A stretch of 64,000 nt of DNA, taken from positions 3,100,001 through 3,164,000 of the forward strand of contig NZ_CP007044.2 of assembly GCF_000520015.2 (NCBI RefSeq). Direction: 5' to 3'. Below the pieces are notes generated by a model that searched no databases, was not told the origin of the DNA, and worked only from the letters and a program-made list of their open reading frames with translations. A program made the translations under genes and the position numbers. This document shows, piece by piece, positions 28,101 to 37,068 of the stretch. Every line of letters starts with the position of its first letter. Position 1 is the first letter of the stretch. The DNA comes from Chania multitudinisentens RB-25. Its GTDB lineage: Bacteria; Pseudomonadota; Gammaproteobacteria; Enterobacterales; Enterobacteriaceae.

Positions 28101-30998
28101 CCTTTCGACCAGAGGGGAATGGGGGATTTTGAACGCACTCTGGGCATGTTTGCGCAAACCTTGCTGATTCGCGGCAAATTGTCAGCAGAAATGAGCTTCT
28201 CCGAACTGCTTGAACAGGTTTATCACCGGTGTGGTGAGGCTTATGAACACAGCAGTTTACCGTTGGATGGGTTGATCAATACCTTGGGTATTCAGCGCGA
28301 TATCAGCAGGAATGCGCTGTTTGACGCAATGTTTTTCTTCGAAAACGGTAACGATCGGCTCCTGAACAGCGACGAACTCACCGTTACCGCTCTGCCAGTC
28401 AATCTGAAGGGAGCGGCGTTCGACATCACGCTGGAGATCGTCGAGGAAGCTGGTCAACTGCGTTGTTCTTTTATTTATGCAGAGCGCTTGTTCAAGGCTG
28501 AAACCGTACAGCGCTGGGAATCCTACTTGCGCAACATTCTCAATCTGGTTCTGAATCATCCTGAAACCCCGCTTGGTCAGATCGGTGTGCTGTCCAAACC
28601 AGAGCAGAAGCGGTTGATCAAGCAGTTTAATAATACGCGACGTGACTATGATCTCACACTCACCCTGCCTTTGTTACTGGCTACCTCGCCTGAGCATACG
28701 GCGGTAAAAAGCGGAGCAGAGACGCTGAACTATCGGCAACTTGAGCAGGCGGTTGACACCCTGGCGCGCTATCTGGTTGCGCAGGGGGCTGGCCCTGGTC
28801 ACTGTGTAGGTATCATGCTGCGCCGGAACTGCGGGCTGATTATCGCCATGTTGGCAGTGTTGAAAGCCGGGGCGGCCTATATTCCCCTTGACCCGGACTA
28901 CCCGCAGGCGACTTTATCTTACATGATTGAAAAGTCAGAGATAAATATCCTGATTAGCCAACCGGATCTCACCGATAAGCTGACATTTTCCGGGCAGATA
29001 GTCGATCCATCAATGGACTTCTCGGCGCAGACAGAGGCGCTAGCGAGTATCATTCTGCCCGCCGTCAGTGCCAGCGCACTGGCCTATATCATCTTTACCT
29101 CTGGTTCAACTGGGCAGCCTAAAGGGGTGATGGTTGAGCACCGCAGCGTGGTTAACTTTATTTACGGGATGCATGAAGCGCTGACGCTACCCGAACGCCC
29201 GGTGACTCTGGGGCTGACATCCCTCTCTTTTGACATTTTCGCCCTTGAGGTCTTTTTGACGCTGGCTTACGGGGGAACGCTGATCCTGGCCAACGAACGT
29301 CAGCAGCAGGACCCTCACGCTCTGGCCGCTTTGATTAAGAACGAACGGGTCAATCTGGTACAGATGACGCCGAGTCGATTGCAGTTGCTGCTGGCCGCTA
29401 ACTTATCTCCCGCAGATATATTTACCAATGTTGAGCTATTGCTGCTGGGAGGGGAGGCCTTCCCTGAACAGCGTCAGGCCATGTTGCTTGCGGTACCTGG
29501 CCTGCGGCTGTTCAACGTTTACGGCCCGACGGAAACCACCATTTGGTCATCGGTCAAGAAATTGGAAAATGGTGATGGCGTGACGATCGGCAAGCCGATT
29601 GCCAACACCCGAATGTACGTTCTAGACGATAACCTGATGCTGTTACCGCCTGGTAGCAGAGGGGGGCTTTATATTGCTGGTAGCGGGCTGGCTCGCGGTT
29701 ATTTGAACGATCCGCAACGCACGGATGAAGTTTATGTCCCCGACCCTTTCCATCCGGGGGAGGTAATGTACCGGACCGGGGACATTGCCGCCTGGAACAC
29801 CAGCGGCGAACTTGAGTATTACGGCCGTAATGATAATCAGGTGAACTTGCGGGGATACCGCATTGAGCTGCAAGAGGTTGAGCTGGCACTGCTCAGTAAC
29901 CCACTGGTGAGCAGCGCCGCCATTGTCATGCGGGAACTGGAACAGGGGAACGCCGTTCTGGTGGCGTTTTATACCAGCACCAGTGAGCGGGATAACGCTG
30001 AGTTGGTCGCAGAGCTGAAAGCGTATTTACGCCAGCGTTTGCCAGAGCACATGATCCCCGGTTTGGTGATCCGCCTGCCCAGTATGCCGCTAACACCGAA
30101 CAGCAAAATTGACCGCAAACGCCTGCCACAGGAAATCGGCGACTGTGGCAGTAATGGCGCGTTGCCGTCCCCGCACAGCGCCATCCCTGAACCGGCTGGA
30201 GATGCGCTGGCGCAGTCACTGCGTGGCGTCTGGCAAAGCGTACTGGGCCACAGCACTATGACCGCCAACAGCAGTTTCTTCGACGTTGGGGGAACCTCGC
30301 TGAGCCTGGTCCTGATGCACAATGCGCTGGATAAGCTTTATCCGGGTGTGCTGGACGTAACGGATGTTTTCGCCAATCCGACCCTTGGTGCGCTGCACCA
30401 GGTCATTGTGGCCCGCACCTCGGCTGTCGGGTCTGCAACGCGCTTTACCGAACTGGTGCTGCCGAAGGATTTCTTTGATACCTCTGACAACCTGCCTGAT
30501 AACGACTACCTGCAACTTACCCTCAATGAGAACGGGGTCAGTCGGTTAGCGCAATTGTCTGCACAGTATGGGATGCCCCCTGCTGATGTCAATCTGGCGC
30601 TCAACGGGTTGTACCTGCACAAGTTGCTGGCACAGGACGTGATCACGCTCTACTGCGCCGCCGAACATGGATTCCTCTCCATCGCGCTGGACTTCGCCGA
30701 ACTTGACAATATTGCCGACCTATTAAACCGGGTAAAAGCCGAGTTGGCGGCGGCCTCGGTACATCAGCAACCGCCACGCCGCCAGCGTCAGCATCCCCGT
30801 GGCGTACTGCCACTGTTCATCCGCGAGGGGGAAACCGGTCGGCATGAGGGATTCGATTTGATCTTCAACGTCAGCGATTGTGGCGCTCAGGTATGGGTGG
30901 ATTTTGATAAACAGCGTTTGAGTGAACGTAAAGTCAATGATTTTTCCGGTGGCTATATGTCGTTGGTACAAACCGTGGCAGACACTTATCAGGAGTAG
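22167..30998 (+). CDS. Hybrid PKS-aminotransferase-NRPS megasynthase (loading and Gly-like module)
   Basis: Product of 2943 residues. Domains seen in order: ACP1 (about 75-145, GLDSM, Ser106); KS (about 168-600, Cys334 in DSACSSS, His468 in AHGSGT, His506 in SNLGHL); a shortened acyltransferase-like region (about 695-900) whose active site reads GCGMGEY instead of GHSxGEY; twin ACPs (Ser1020, Ser1115); a class III aminotransferase (about 1260-1690, PLP Lys1526 in TYGKIVGGG); a condensation domain (about 1715-2130, HHLIADG at 1845); an adenylation domain with intact TSGSTGQPKG and YGPTETT; a T domain (Ser2711); and about 160 residues resembling the second half of a C domain. Aligned by eye to GrsA, the A-domain code reads DILQLGVIWK, close to known glycine codes. 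The KS-ACP-ACP-aminotransferase-C order recalls mycosubtilin/iturin synthetases, but there is no acyl ligase. It should make a beta-aminoacyl-glycyl chain. Confidence 0.93.
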   Translation: MGIKSGKHQSIKRKSKKQHGDKVSLSTSTVAADPFNQALEEIIQLMESAPDKVSRINVSAAGDINKGWGVTTREIINRARELVGDHSGQENLNAETNLFDAGLDSMTMVAVQGHLQKEFGVSLSQSTILDHPTLEGLADHIQQKMAAQTALDVESRAVIAKLRSNVVDEPIAIVGMACRFPGGADTPAAYWELLSQGRDPIEHIPVSRWKHDPQRFVPITSSEGGFLQNIDQFDPLFFGISPKEAESLDPQQRLLLELCHESFEDAGLDVQALSGSQTGVFVGVSGSDYAALGKDLGHNTGPYSLTGSMLSTAAGRISYAFGLQGPCLALDSACSSSLVAVHYGVKELQAGSCDLAVAAAVNLILKPDGHISYSNLNALSPRGRCRSFADDADGYVRSEGGAAVVLKRLSDAVRDGNPILALVGGSAINHNGRNGGFTVPSGLAQERAIRSALANSHIDLEQVDYIEAHGSGTKLGDPQEADALNRVFAGRQRPLWIGSVKSNLGHLEAAAGMAGLVKLVLCMQHGQFTPNLHLTRPNTLIDWDTAALRVVDRLIDWPQHEHPKTAGITSLGINGSNVHMILRAHQPEISQREAQGVEPVLPAPYLFTLSAKSATGLAAMAATFAEAVPEQGTQALAHWCRAANFQRSGYHVRFACLAKDGQSLQQELRHFATSRTENSQLATQSSVKHGGYKTQKVAFVYSSKDPHHVTVLADLYLHSAVYRHHFARCDQRLQPMLGFSLANALYQDKCDLALMASPLATQAAMFSTGYALTQFWKSVGIVPGCVIGCGMGEYVAACVAGAIGLDDALQAVVGGCQTAGQRGPVMGNGHIPMYSTMTGRPIAEYREAPDQYWPQQATAPILLEEALQQALQNGVQYVIEIGATAGLAELLSGPATAEHVLFRPALIAECGVWQQINDSLSVLYQAGATIDWMGYHGTRPLATPLPLTAYHRKSYWFAEPSLELPDVASTAAQRPQNIPEEVTKMDEILPNIINMVSDVIGVPKAELGKDVHLFALGMDSLMLVQLNKRLQSHYGVQISLNDFFTRINTAQLIADFVLQQRPNAVQLRIETGQKGAVASLGEIQPSITAMIAEVIGVQGSELGEEEHLFALGMDSLMLVQLNKRLQSHFGVQISLNDFFTQIHTPSRIAQYVLTAMPERMPLPASQPLLSAVTEPVVLADKAEIDPTGLQALLQGQLALMQQQIQLLEGLASGAQVQAPPQLAKPAAAVIPTLRTLVAPLQKPSNESLTPQQLAFVRQLAEDINLRTPQSKAYAAHNRSGFADWLTGLNFSLAAKELCYPVVVETSKGSRFTDLDGNEYIDTCMGYGVNLFGHNPDFITTAIRQQLDKGITLGPQSPLAADVATLIREMTGVERVTFSNTGTEAVMAALRMARAVTHRKKIVRFSTSYHGSFDGILAEAGEQGAQPSAGCHVESMVADTLVLNYGSADSLRRIAEQADEIAAVLVEPVQSRNPSLQPAQYLRQLRELTQQHGIALIFDEMILGFRCHIGGAQAHFGIEADLVTYGKIVGGGLPIGVVAGRAAWLACIDGGDWQFGDGSQPQAETTVFAGTFCKHPLSMAAAHAVLSRIKQEGGQLQERLNQVTADFCTRVEAFFQEQEVPLETKSFSSMYRFEPLPSQDMLNLALETNLFFRLLQQEGVYYWERRVCLFSTAHTPQDIEHMLRAIKRAVAQLRSGGFSFRRLASGHLPTPQAKGKTLSSEERRMYVLSRMKGGDMAYRICGAFKLAGKFDVGKAKALFAVLASRHEALRAGYRIQDGEVQRYVQTQVEPQITFVDQEASSSEQEMMQPDERLFDLTAPPLWRVRIVRAATAKTASPQYLLMVELHHLIADGISLSLLMEDFFRLYQEKALEPLTAGYADFVALEHTFRGEESSARQQTYWLSQLQPLPPLLDLPLDYPRPPQTDFSGDTVHFVLNKKLTKAIKDASKRYRCTPFNLLLSAYFVLLHKLSRQNDLCIGTPFDQRGMGDFERTLGMFAQTLLIRGKLSAEMSFSELLEQVYHRCGEAYEHSSLPLDGLINTLGIQRDISRNALFDAMFFFENGNDRLLNSDELTVTALPVNLKGAAFDITLEIVEEAGQLRCSFIYAERLFKAETVQRWESYLRNILNLVLNHPETPLGQIGVLSKPEQKRLIKQFNNTRRDYDLTLTLPLLLATSPEHTAVKSGAETLNYRQLEQAVDTLARYLVAQGAGPGHCVGIMLRRNCGLIIAMLAVLKAGAAYIPLDPDYPQATLSYMIEKSEINILISQPDLTDKLTFSGQIVDPSMDFSAQTEALASIILPAVSASALAYIIFTSGSTGQPKGVMVEHRSVVNFIYGMHEALTLPERPVTLGLTSLSFDIFALEVFLTLAYGGTLILANERQQQDPHALAALIKNERVNLVQMTPSRLQLLLAANLSPADIFTNVELLLLGGEAFPEQRQAMLLAVPGLRLFNVYGPTETTIWSSVKKLENGDGVTIGKPIANTRMYVLDDNLMLLPPGSRGGLYIAGSGLARGYLNDPQRTDEVYVPDPFHPGEVMYRTGDIAAWNTSGELEYYGRNDNQVNLRGYRIELQEVELALLSNPLVSSAAIVMRELEQGNAVLVAFYTSTSERDNAELVAELKAYLRQRLPEHMIPGLVIRLPSMPLTPNSKIDRKRLPQEIGDCGSNGALPSPHSAIPEPAGDALAQSLRGVWQSVLGHSTMTANSSFFDVGGTSLSLVLMHNALDKLYPGVLDVTDVFANPTLGALHQVIVARTSAVGSATRFTELVLPKDFFDTSDNLPDNDYLQLTLNENGVSRLAQLSAQYGMPPADVNLALNGLYLHKLLAQDVITLYCAAEHGFLSIALDFAELDNIADLLNRVKAELAAASVHQQPPRRQRQHPRGVLPLFIREGETGRHEGFDLIFNVSDCGAQVWVDFDKQRLSERKVNDFSGGYMSLVQTVADTYQE
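25200..25585 (+). repeat. Tandem near-identical ACP-coding repeat
   Basis: Bases 25200-25300 and 25485-25585 encode the twin ACP cores, offset by exactly 285 bases (95 codons). The two copies share long identical DNA blocks around the GMDSLMLVQLNKRLQSH core and the following QISLNDFFT, with mostly silent differences. This points to a duplication kept similar by gene conversion or recent origin. Confidence 0.85.
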
Positions 30999-31006
30999 TC
31001 AATATC

Positions 31007-32272
31007 ATGAAAAAATTCGCAATTCTGTTTCCAGGTCAGGGTTCCCAGTATCTCGGTATGGGTAAAGCGCTGTATGAGCAGCATGCTTTAGTGAAAGAGC
31101 GGTTCACTACCGCTTCCGACATCCTTGGAAAAGACATGGCGCAACTCTGTTTTAGTGGTGCATCAGCAGAGCTGGATCGCACGGAAAATACCCAGCCTGC
31201 ACTACTGCTGTGCGGTGTGGCGGCTTATGAGGTGTTTGTGCAACGCTCAGGGTTGAAGCCGCAGGTGATGGCCGGGCACAGTCTGGGTGAGCTGACCGCG
31301 TTGGTATGTGCCGGAGTGATTGGTTTTGAGGACGGGATCAGGCTGGCCAGAGGGCGGGGTGAGGCGATGTCTCGTTGTACTCAATCGGCTGAAACCGGTA
31401 TGGCTGCAGTCACTCAGTTAGGCTGCGAACAGGTGGAAAAACTTTGTCGGCAACACCCGGATTTTGGTGAACGATTCGTTATCGCGAACTTTAACGCTCC
31501 ACAACAGTTGGTGCTCTCTGGGGAACGGGAAGCATTACAGCAGGTGGGTGAAGTCTTAACGGCAGCCGGGGCATTCTTCATTCCGTTGCGAGTGAGCGGC
31601 GCATTTCATAGCCCGCTGATGCAGGCGGCTGCGGAGGAGTTCAAGGCGCTAATCGCCACCGTCCCACTGCATGACCCCCAGATCCCGGTACTCGCGAATA
31701 TTAACGCTCGGCCTTACGTCAAGGTCGCAGCGGTGGCCGATAGCCTGATACAGCAGGTGGTCAGCCCGGTACTGTGGCAGGAAAGCCTGCTCTATCTGCA
31801 AAATGAATACGATCAAGGGCCAATGGATCTGTTTATCGACGCGGGGCCGGGCAGCGTAGTGAAAAAACTTTGCCAGTCAGTGCTGCCGCAAGCACGGGGT
31901 TATGCACTCGATCTGGTTGCTGATATGGCCCCGCTGATGCAGCAGTTGGAAACTGATATCCGCACCTTACGCGAACACCCACCACTGCTGGGTAAATGTT
32001 TGGCGGTGGCGGTAAGTACCCGTAATACCAATTGGGATAATGACAGTTATCAGCAACATGTCGTTGGTCCCTATCAGCAGTTGAAGACGCTCCATGAAAC
32101 CCTCAAGGAAAAGGGCGCCGAGCCCTCTGTCGAGCAAATGAAACAGGCTTTGGAACTGCTCGGCAGCATCATGCGTGCCAAGGGCGCTTCCGAGCAGGAA
32201 CAGCGCCAGCGCTTTCGTGACATCGTGAGAGTGACCGGTACCGCAGAAGTCTTGCAGGAATACGCCTCTTGA
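31007..32272 (+). CDS. Stand-alone malonyl-CoA acyltransferase (trans-AT)
   Basis: Product of 421 residues. The FabD-type acyltransferase domain covers about residues 1-290: LFPGQGSQYLGMG at the N-terminus, the nucleophile in MAGHSLGE (Ser92), and the catalytic His in SGAFHSPLM (His201). About 100 further residues form a helical C-terminal extension, seen in several trans-AT and FenF-like proteins. It sits eight bases after the first megasynthase. The following PKS proteins have KS-DH-KR-ACP without any AT, and the AT remnant in the first protein has lost its active site, so this enzyme most likely loads malonyl units onto every ACP of the line. Confidence 0.94.
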   Translation: MKKFAILFPGQGSQYLGMGKALYEQHALVKERFTTASDILGKDMAQLCFSGASAELDRTENTQPALLLCGVAAYEVFVQRSGLKPQVMAGHSLGELTALVCAGVIGFEDGIRLARGRGEAMSRCTQSAETGMAAVTQLGCEQVEKLCRQHPDFGERFVIANFNAPQQLVLSGEREALQQVGEVLTAAGAFFIPLRVSGAFHSPLMQAAAEEFKALIATVPLHDPQIPVLANINARPYVKVAAVADSLIQQVVSPVLWQESLLYLQNEYDQGPMDLFIDAGPGSVVKKLCQSVLPQARGYALDLVADMAPLMQQLETDIRTLREHPPLLGKCLAVAVSTRNTNWDNDSYQQHVVGPYQQLKTLHETLKEKGAEPSVEQMKQALELLGSIMRAKGASEQEQRQRFRDIVRVTGTAEVLQEYAS

Positions 32273-32307
32273 TCGTAACAGCCATAGACCCTTGAGGATG
32301 CCACACG

Positions 32308-35300
32308 GTGGATATTAAAAATCTGAAACTCGACGAATTGCTCACGATAAAAAGTGATGGGATGCAGGCGGTCAAGGTTAGTCGGCCCAACGGCCTTAAT
32401 GGCAGCATTGCCGTGATCGGCATGGCGGGAAAACTCTCCAGCGCAGATAACCTGGATGAGTTCTGGCAACAGCTTTGCCAAGGGCAGACCAGTGTGCGGC
32501 AGATACCCGCTTTGCGACAGCGTGACGTGGAGGAGTATCTGCGGTTACAGGGAGCGCTGGGCAGTGTGCAACCCCAGGATTACCTGCACGAAGCCTACCT
32601 AACCGAAGTGGACAAGTTTGACTATCGCTTCTTCGGCCTGGCAAAACAGGAAGCCAACCTGATGGACCCAGAACAACGCCTGTTTCTGGAAACTGCTTGG
32701 GCGGCGTTTGAGGACGCCGGGCACTGCGGCCCAGCGCTCAGAGGCAGTAAAACCGGGGTGTATGTCGGCTTTAGCAAAGACTTTGGTGAGGATTATCGGC
32801 GCATTGTCGGCACTTTGGCCCCCGATGCGCCGGAGATTGCGATTGTTGGCAACATCAAATCGGTGATCGCCGGGCGTTTATCCTACCTGCTCGATTTAAA
32901 AGGCCCCAGCCTGTTGGTAGACACAGCGTGTTCTTCAAGCCTAGTTGCCTTACACCTGGCCTGTCGAGCACTGCAACGCGGCGAGTGTGAAATGGCAGTT
33001 GCTGGTACGGTAAAAACCCATCTGGTACCTCTACTAGAAGATCCTTCCAGCGGGGTGGGGATGAAAGACATTCAGGATACGTTTGCCGCCGATAATCGCA
33101 CCAAAACCTTTGATAGTCGTAGCGATGGCATGTCAGTAGGTGAAGGGGTTCTGGCCTTTATTCTTAAACCCCTGGAGCGGGCGCTGGCCGACGGCGATCA
33201 TGTTCATGCGGTGCTGCGCGGCAGCGCGGTGAATCAGGATGGGCAGTCGGTAGGGTTAACGGCTCCCAACAGCGCCGCACAGGCTGAGGTGATCCGCGCT
33301 GCATTGGCTGATGCCAATGTGCAGGCTCAGGAGGTTTCCTATATTGAAGCTCATGGTACGGGTACCCGACTTGGCGATCCAATCGAGGTGAGCGGTATCC
33401 GTCAGGCCTTTTCTTTCGATACCGATCGTAAGCAGTTCTGCGCTATTGGCAGCGTGAAAACCAACATTGGCCACCTGGATAATGCGGCCGGGCTGGCCGG
33501 GTTGGCAAAAGTCATCCTGTCGTTGCGCCATGGAATGTTGCCAGCCAGCCTGCATTTCAATCAGCCTAACAGCAAGATCCCGTTCGAGCATTCGCCGGTG
33601 TTTGTCAACGATCGTCTGCGCTCCTGGGGGTCGGATGGCAACAAGCCGTTGATAGCGGGCATCAGCTCCTTTGGGTTAAGTGGTACCAACTGCCACCTGA
33701 TCGTTCAGGCGGCTGGAAAACGCCCCGAGGTTAGCACGCCCGCTGGTCCTTACCTGCTGCCGCTGTCGGCCAAAAGTGAGGCGGTCCTTGCCGAGTTAGC
33801 TCGGTCCTATCTGCACCGGCTTGACGCCGCAGATAGCCTGAATCTCGCCGATCTGAGCTTCACGGCCACAACGGGGCGACAGCATCATTCCCATCGCCTG
33901 GCGATTGTTTTTGCAGATTGCAAGGCTCTGCGTGCGGAACTGAGTGCCTACCTCAGTGGCACGGCGTCAGGCTATCAGCATGGGCATTTCCACCTGATTA
34001 CCGATGAGGCCGGGCAACAAAGCGATACTGGGCTGGAAGCCCTGACGGAAAGCCAGCAGCGGATCCTGTCTGCGGAAGTGGATTCACTGGCTATGGCGCT
34101 GAACGACCCTGCACGGCGTGAGTCTGTATTGCAACAAGCCGCCCAGCGTTACTGCGCAGGTGCACAGTTTAACTGGAACGACTGGTTCCCTGCGGGGAAC
34201 TACCGGCGTATTCCCCTGCCGACCTATCCTTTTGCCCGTGAACGTTGCTGGGTAGCCACCACGGCCGCCGGGGAAGCGCTAGCGAACAGGCGTCATCAAC
34301 CTCAGCCTCATTCTCTGTCTCATCCCCTGGTCACGCAGCAATTGGTCAACGGCTACGGTTTACAGGTTTACCGTAGCGAACTGAGCGCCCGCCATCACTG
34401 GGAACTGGCGGAGCACAAGGTACGCGGCGTCTGCATTCTGCCGGGTACCTGCTACCTGGACATGATGCTGTTTGCTGCCCGTCAACTGAGCGATAGCCCG
34501 CTGGTATGGAGCCATTTTGACAAAATACAGTTCCTATCACCGCTGGCGTTATCCGGCAACGAAACGCGGACTTTACACATCCAGGCACAGTCGACGGGGC
34601 GAGGTTGCAAAATACAGATTTGCAGCTGTCATGAGTCTGGCGAATGGCTGCTGCATGCGGAGGGGGAACTGACGCAGAAACCACAAGATTCTGCTGATCC
34701 GGCTATCCAGCTCGATAAATTGAAAACGGCACTGCCGGTAGCGGTGGCGCTGACCCAACAGGATGAGCTGGCGCGGGGGTTGGAAGTCGGCGGACATTGG
34801 GCGAAAACTTTCCAGCAGGGCTGGGCCAATCAGGCCGGGACCGAGTACCTGATCCATCTGTCTTTACCCGGCGCATATGCTACCGAGCTGGAGCGCTATT
34901 TTTATCATCCGGCGCTGATGGATAATGCGATTAACGCTGCTAATCACCTGGTGGGAAACGGGGAACTCTATTTGCCGCTGGCTTATGAGGACTTCACCGT
35001 CTATCAACCGCTACCAGCAGATTGCTACGCCCGCATCAGGTTGAATGGCCCCAGAGAGGGCGAAGTCATTCAGTTTGCTATCGAACTGTTAGATACCCAG
35101 GGGCAACTGTGCTGTCGGGTGCGCAATTACAGCATCAAGCGGGTGGTGGAATCTCTTCGCGCGCCAACGGCATTCACCTTGGGTTTAGCGCCACTTGAGT
35201 CGGTGCCGGAAGAGAAACCTGCGGCAGGAGCAACAGAGCCGGTATTGCTGATACATGCCGGAACGGCGGAATCCACCGGGTTGGCCACTTTCCTGCAACA

Positions 35301-37011
35301 GCGTGGCATTGAGGTGCAACAACGGCTGCTTGACCAGGGGTTAGACCACGGGCAGCAGAGTTACAGTGCGATTATCTATGCGGCAAACTGGCATCAGACC
35401 GAGCCTGAGCAGAACCGGGCCGAGTTCCAGCGTTTAACCGCAATGCTAAAAACCCTGGTGCACAACAAAGTGGCTAACGCTGGCCCATTGCTGTTTTTGA
35501 CTCAGCAAGCGTTTGAAGTGAACGGGGCTATTCTGCCGATCCAGTCTGCCCTGGCGTCTTTTGTACGGGTTTTCAGCCTCGAAAACCCCCAGTTGCGGCT
35601 GAGATGCTTGGATATTCAGCCCGGTGATGGAGAGGGATTGTGGCAAGCATTGTGGCCGAGTGTCAGCGCCAGCGAAAGCACCCTGAGCATTTGCCATGCC
35701 AATCAGCGGTATAACGAGGTTTTACAGCCCGTTGAACTCCCTGAAGCCAAATCCTTGATCCTGAGGGAGGGGGGGGTCTACCTCATTACCGGAGGCACCG
35801 GTGCTCTGGGGCTGCAGCTGGCGCAGGAAATTGCCCGGCAGGCCCAAGCCCAGCAAAGCTCGCTAACGCTGGCCTTGACGGGGAGACATCCTCTTCCTCC
35901 CGCTGAACAGTGGGCTGAGCTACTGGCGTCGGGCAAACTCGAGCGCAAGCTGGCGATAAAACTGACTGCACTGCAGGCGATTCAGGACTGTGGGGTGACG
36001 ATAGTCAGCTTTGCCGTTGACGCCGCGAACCGCAGCGCGATGCAAAACATGATGCAACGACTGCGCGTCGAATACGGCAGCCTGGCCGGGGTGGTACATG
36101 CAGCGGGGCGGGCGGGCGACGGTTTCCTGATCCACAAGACGCCAGAGCAATTGGATGAGGTGCTGAGCGCCAAAGTGCAGGGAGCCTGGAACCTGCACCA
36201 ACTGACGAGTAGTGATAGCCTGGATTTCTTCATTATGTATTCGTCGATTGCCAGTCTGATCCACGAAGCGGGGCAAAGTGACTACACGGCCGCCAACCGC
36301 TTCCTCAACGCGTTGGCCGTAAGGCGGCGGCGTCAGGGGCTGGTGGCCACAGCCTTGTGCTGGCCAGCTTGGCGCGAACTGGGAATTGCGTTTGAATACG
36401 GAGCGATACGTGAGGATGAACTCTTCAGCCCGGTCAGCCCACTTGAGGGGGGAGAATTGCTGATGCGCGTGTTAACCGGTGGGCAAACGTTGCCTCCGGT
36501 GCTGGTTCTGGCACAGATCAATCCTGCGGCCAGTCTGGAGGACCTGACCGCTCTTGAGTTACAGGCAAACGAAGCGCTGGCGGCACGCCTGAGCCGAACG
36601 GGAGGGGGTGATAAACCAATAGCTCGTTCCCATGCCGCGGTAACCCTTACCGGGTTGGATAATCCCGATGAGTTCGACCTGATGGTGGCCAGCGTCTGGG
36701 GCGAAGTTCTTGGTCTCAATGAGGTAAATATTGACGAAAACTTCAACGACCTTGGCGGCAACTCAATCCTCACCACGCAAAAATACAAAACTTTCGGCCG
36801 GTTAGCTCCGGGTGTGATAGATATGGCCGATCTCTTCATCCATACCACGATCAGGGCACAGGCCCGGTTTTTCCGCCAGGCAAATGGCCCGGACACTGCG
36901 CTACCTGCCGTGCAGGAAAAGGCCAACGCGGCTATGAGCGATATGGATGACATTCTGGCCCGGCTAGCGCGTGGTGAGCTGTCGGCAGAGGAAGCACAGA
37001 CATTTTTATAG
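32308..37011 (+). CDS. Trans-AT polyketide synthase, KS-DH-KR-ACP
   Basis: Product of 1567 residues, starting at a GTG with GAGGA upstream. KS: about 34-455, Cys208 in DTACSSS, His in EAHGTGT and KTNIGHL. Instead of an AT there is a short linker ending in the LPTYPFARERCW stretch. DH: about 672-950, His703 in EHKVRGVCILPG and Asp in HPALMDNAIN (the usual Gln/His after the Asp is Asn). KR: about 1150-1340, GGTGALG nucleotide loop at 1162, Ser in YSSIAS and Tyr1326 in SDYTAANR. ACP: GGNSI, Ser1486. The C-terminal tail (MDDILARLARGELSAEEAQ) looks like a docking element. One round should add a C2 unit and reduce it to an enoyl group. Confidence 0.93.
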   Translation: MDIKNLKLDELLTIKSDGMQAVKVSRPNGLNGSIAVIGMAGKLSSADNLDEFWQQLCQGQTSVRQIPALRQRDVEEYLRLQGALGSVQPQDYLHEAYLTEVDKFDYRFFGLAKQEANLMDPEQRLFLETAWAAFEDAGHCGPALRGSKTGVYVGFSKDFGEDYRRIVGTLAPDAPEIAIVGNIKSVIAGRLSYLLDLKGPSLLVDTACSSSLVALHLACRALQRGECEMAVAGTVKTHLVPLLEDPSSGVGMKDIQDTFAADNRTKTFDSRSDGMSVGEGVLAFILKPLERALADGDHVHAVLRGSAVNQDGQSVGLTAPNSAAQAEVIRAALADANVQAQEVSYIEAHGTGTRLGDPIEVSGIRQAFSFDTDRKQFCAIGSVKTNIGHLDNAAGLAGLAKVILSLRHGMLPASLHFNQPNSKIPFEHSPVFVNDRLRSWGSDGNKPLIAGISSFGLSGTNCHLIVQAAGKRPEVSTPAGPYLLPLSAKSEAVLAELARSYLHRLDAADSLNLADLSFTATTGRQHHSHRLAIVFADCKALRAELSAYLSGTASGYQHGHFHLITDEAGQQSDTGLEALTESQQRILSAEVDSLAMALNDPARRESVLQQAAQRYCAGAQFNWNDWFPAGNYRRIPLPTYPFARERCWVATTAAGEALANRRHQPQPHSLSHPLVTQQLVNGYGLQVYRSELSARHHWELAEHKVRGVCILPGTCYLDMMLFAARQLSDSPLVWSHFDKIQFLSPLALSGNETRTLHIQAQSTGRGCKIQICSCHESGEWLLHAEGELTQKPQDSADPAIQLDKLKTALPVAVALTQQDELARGLEVGGHWAKTFQQGWANQAGTEYLIHLSLPGAYATELERYFYHPALMDNAINAANHLVGNGELYLPLAYEDFTVYQPLPADCYARIRLNGPREGEVIQFAIELLDTQGQLCCRVRNYSIKRVVESLRAPTAFTLGLAPLESVPEEKPAAGATEPVLLIHAGTAESTGLATFLQQRGIEVQQRLLDQGLDHGQQSYSAIIYAANWHQTEPEQNRAEFQRLTAMLKTLVHNKVANAGPLLFLTQQAFEVNGAILPIQSALASFVRVFSLENPQLRLRCLDIQPGDGEGLWQALWPSVSASESTLSICHANQRYNEVLQPVELPEAKSLILREGGVYLITGGTGALGLQLAQEIARQAQAQQSSLTLALTGRHPLPPAEQWAELLASGKLERKLAIKLTALQAIQDCGVTIVSFAVDAANRSAMQNMMQRLRVEYGSLAGVVHAAGRAGDGFLIHKTPEQLDEVLSAKVQGAWNLHQLTSSDSLDFFIMYSSIASLIHEAGQSDYTAANRFLNALAVRRRRQGLVATALCWPAWRELGIAFEYGAIREDELFSPVSPLEGGELLMRVLTGGQTLPPVLVLAQINPAASLEDLTALELQANEALAARLSRTGGGDKPIARSHAAVTLTGLDNPDEFDLMVASVWGEVLGLNEVNIDENFNDLGGNSILTTQKYKTFGRLAPGVIDMADLFIHTTIRAQARFFRQANGPDTALPAVQEKANAAMSDMDDILARLARGELSAEEAQTFL

Positions 37012-37068
37012 GCAACTTCTCTGGAGAATGGCCTGTACATCAACTCGAACACAAAGGATTGCCAGACT

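Noticed and set aside
22167..30998. A mycosubtilin/iturin-type lipopeptide synthetase
   Set aside because: The domain order of the first half is similar, but the acyl ligase is missing and the following proteins are PKS modules instead of six NRPS modules.
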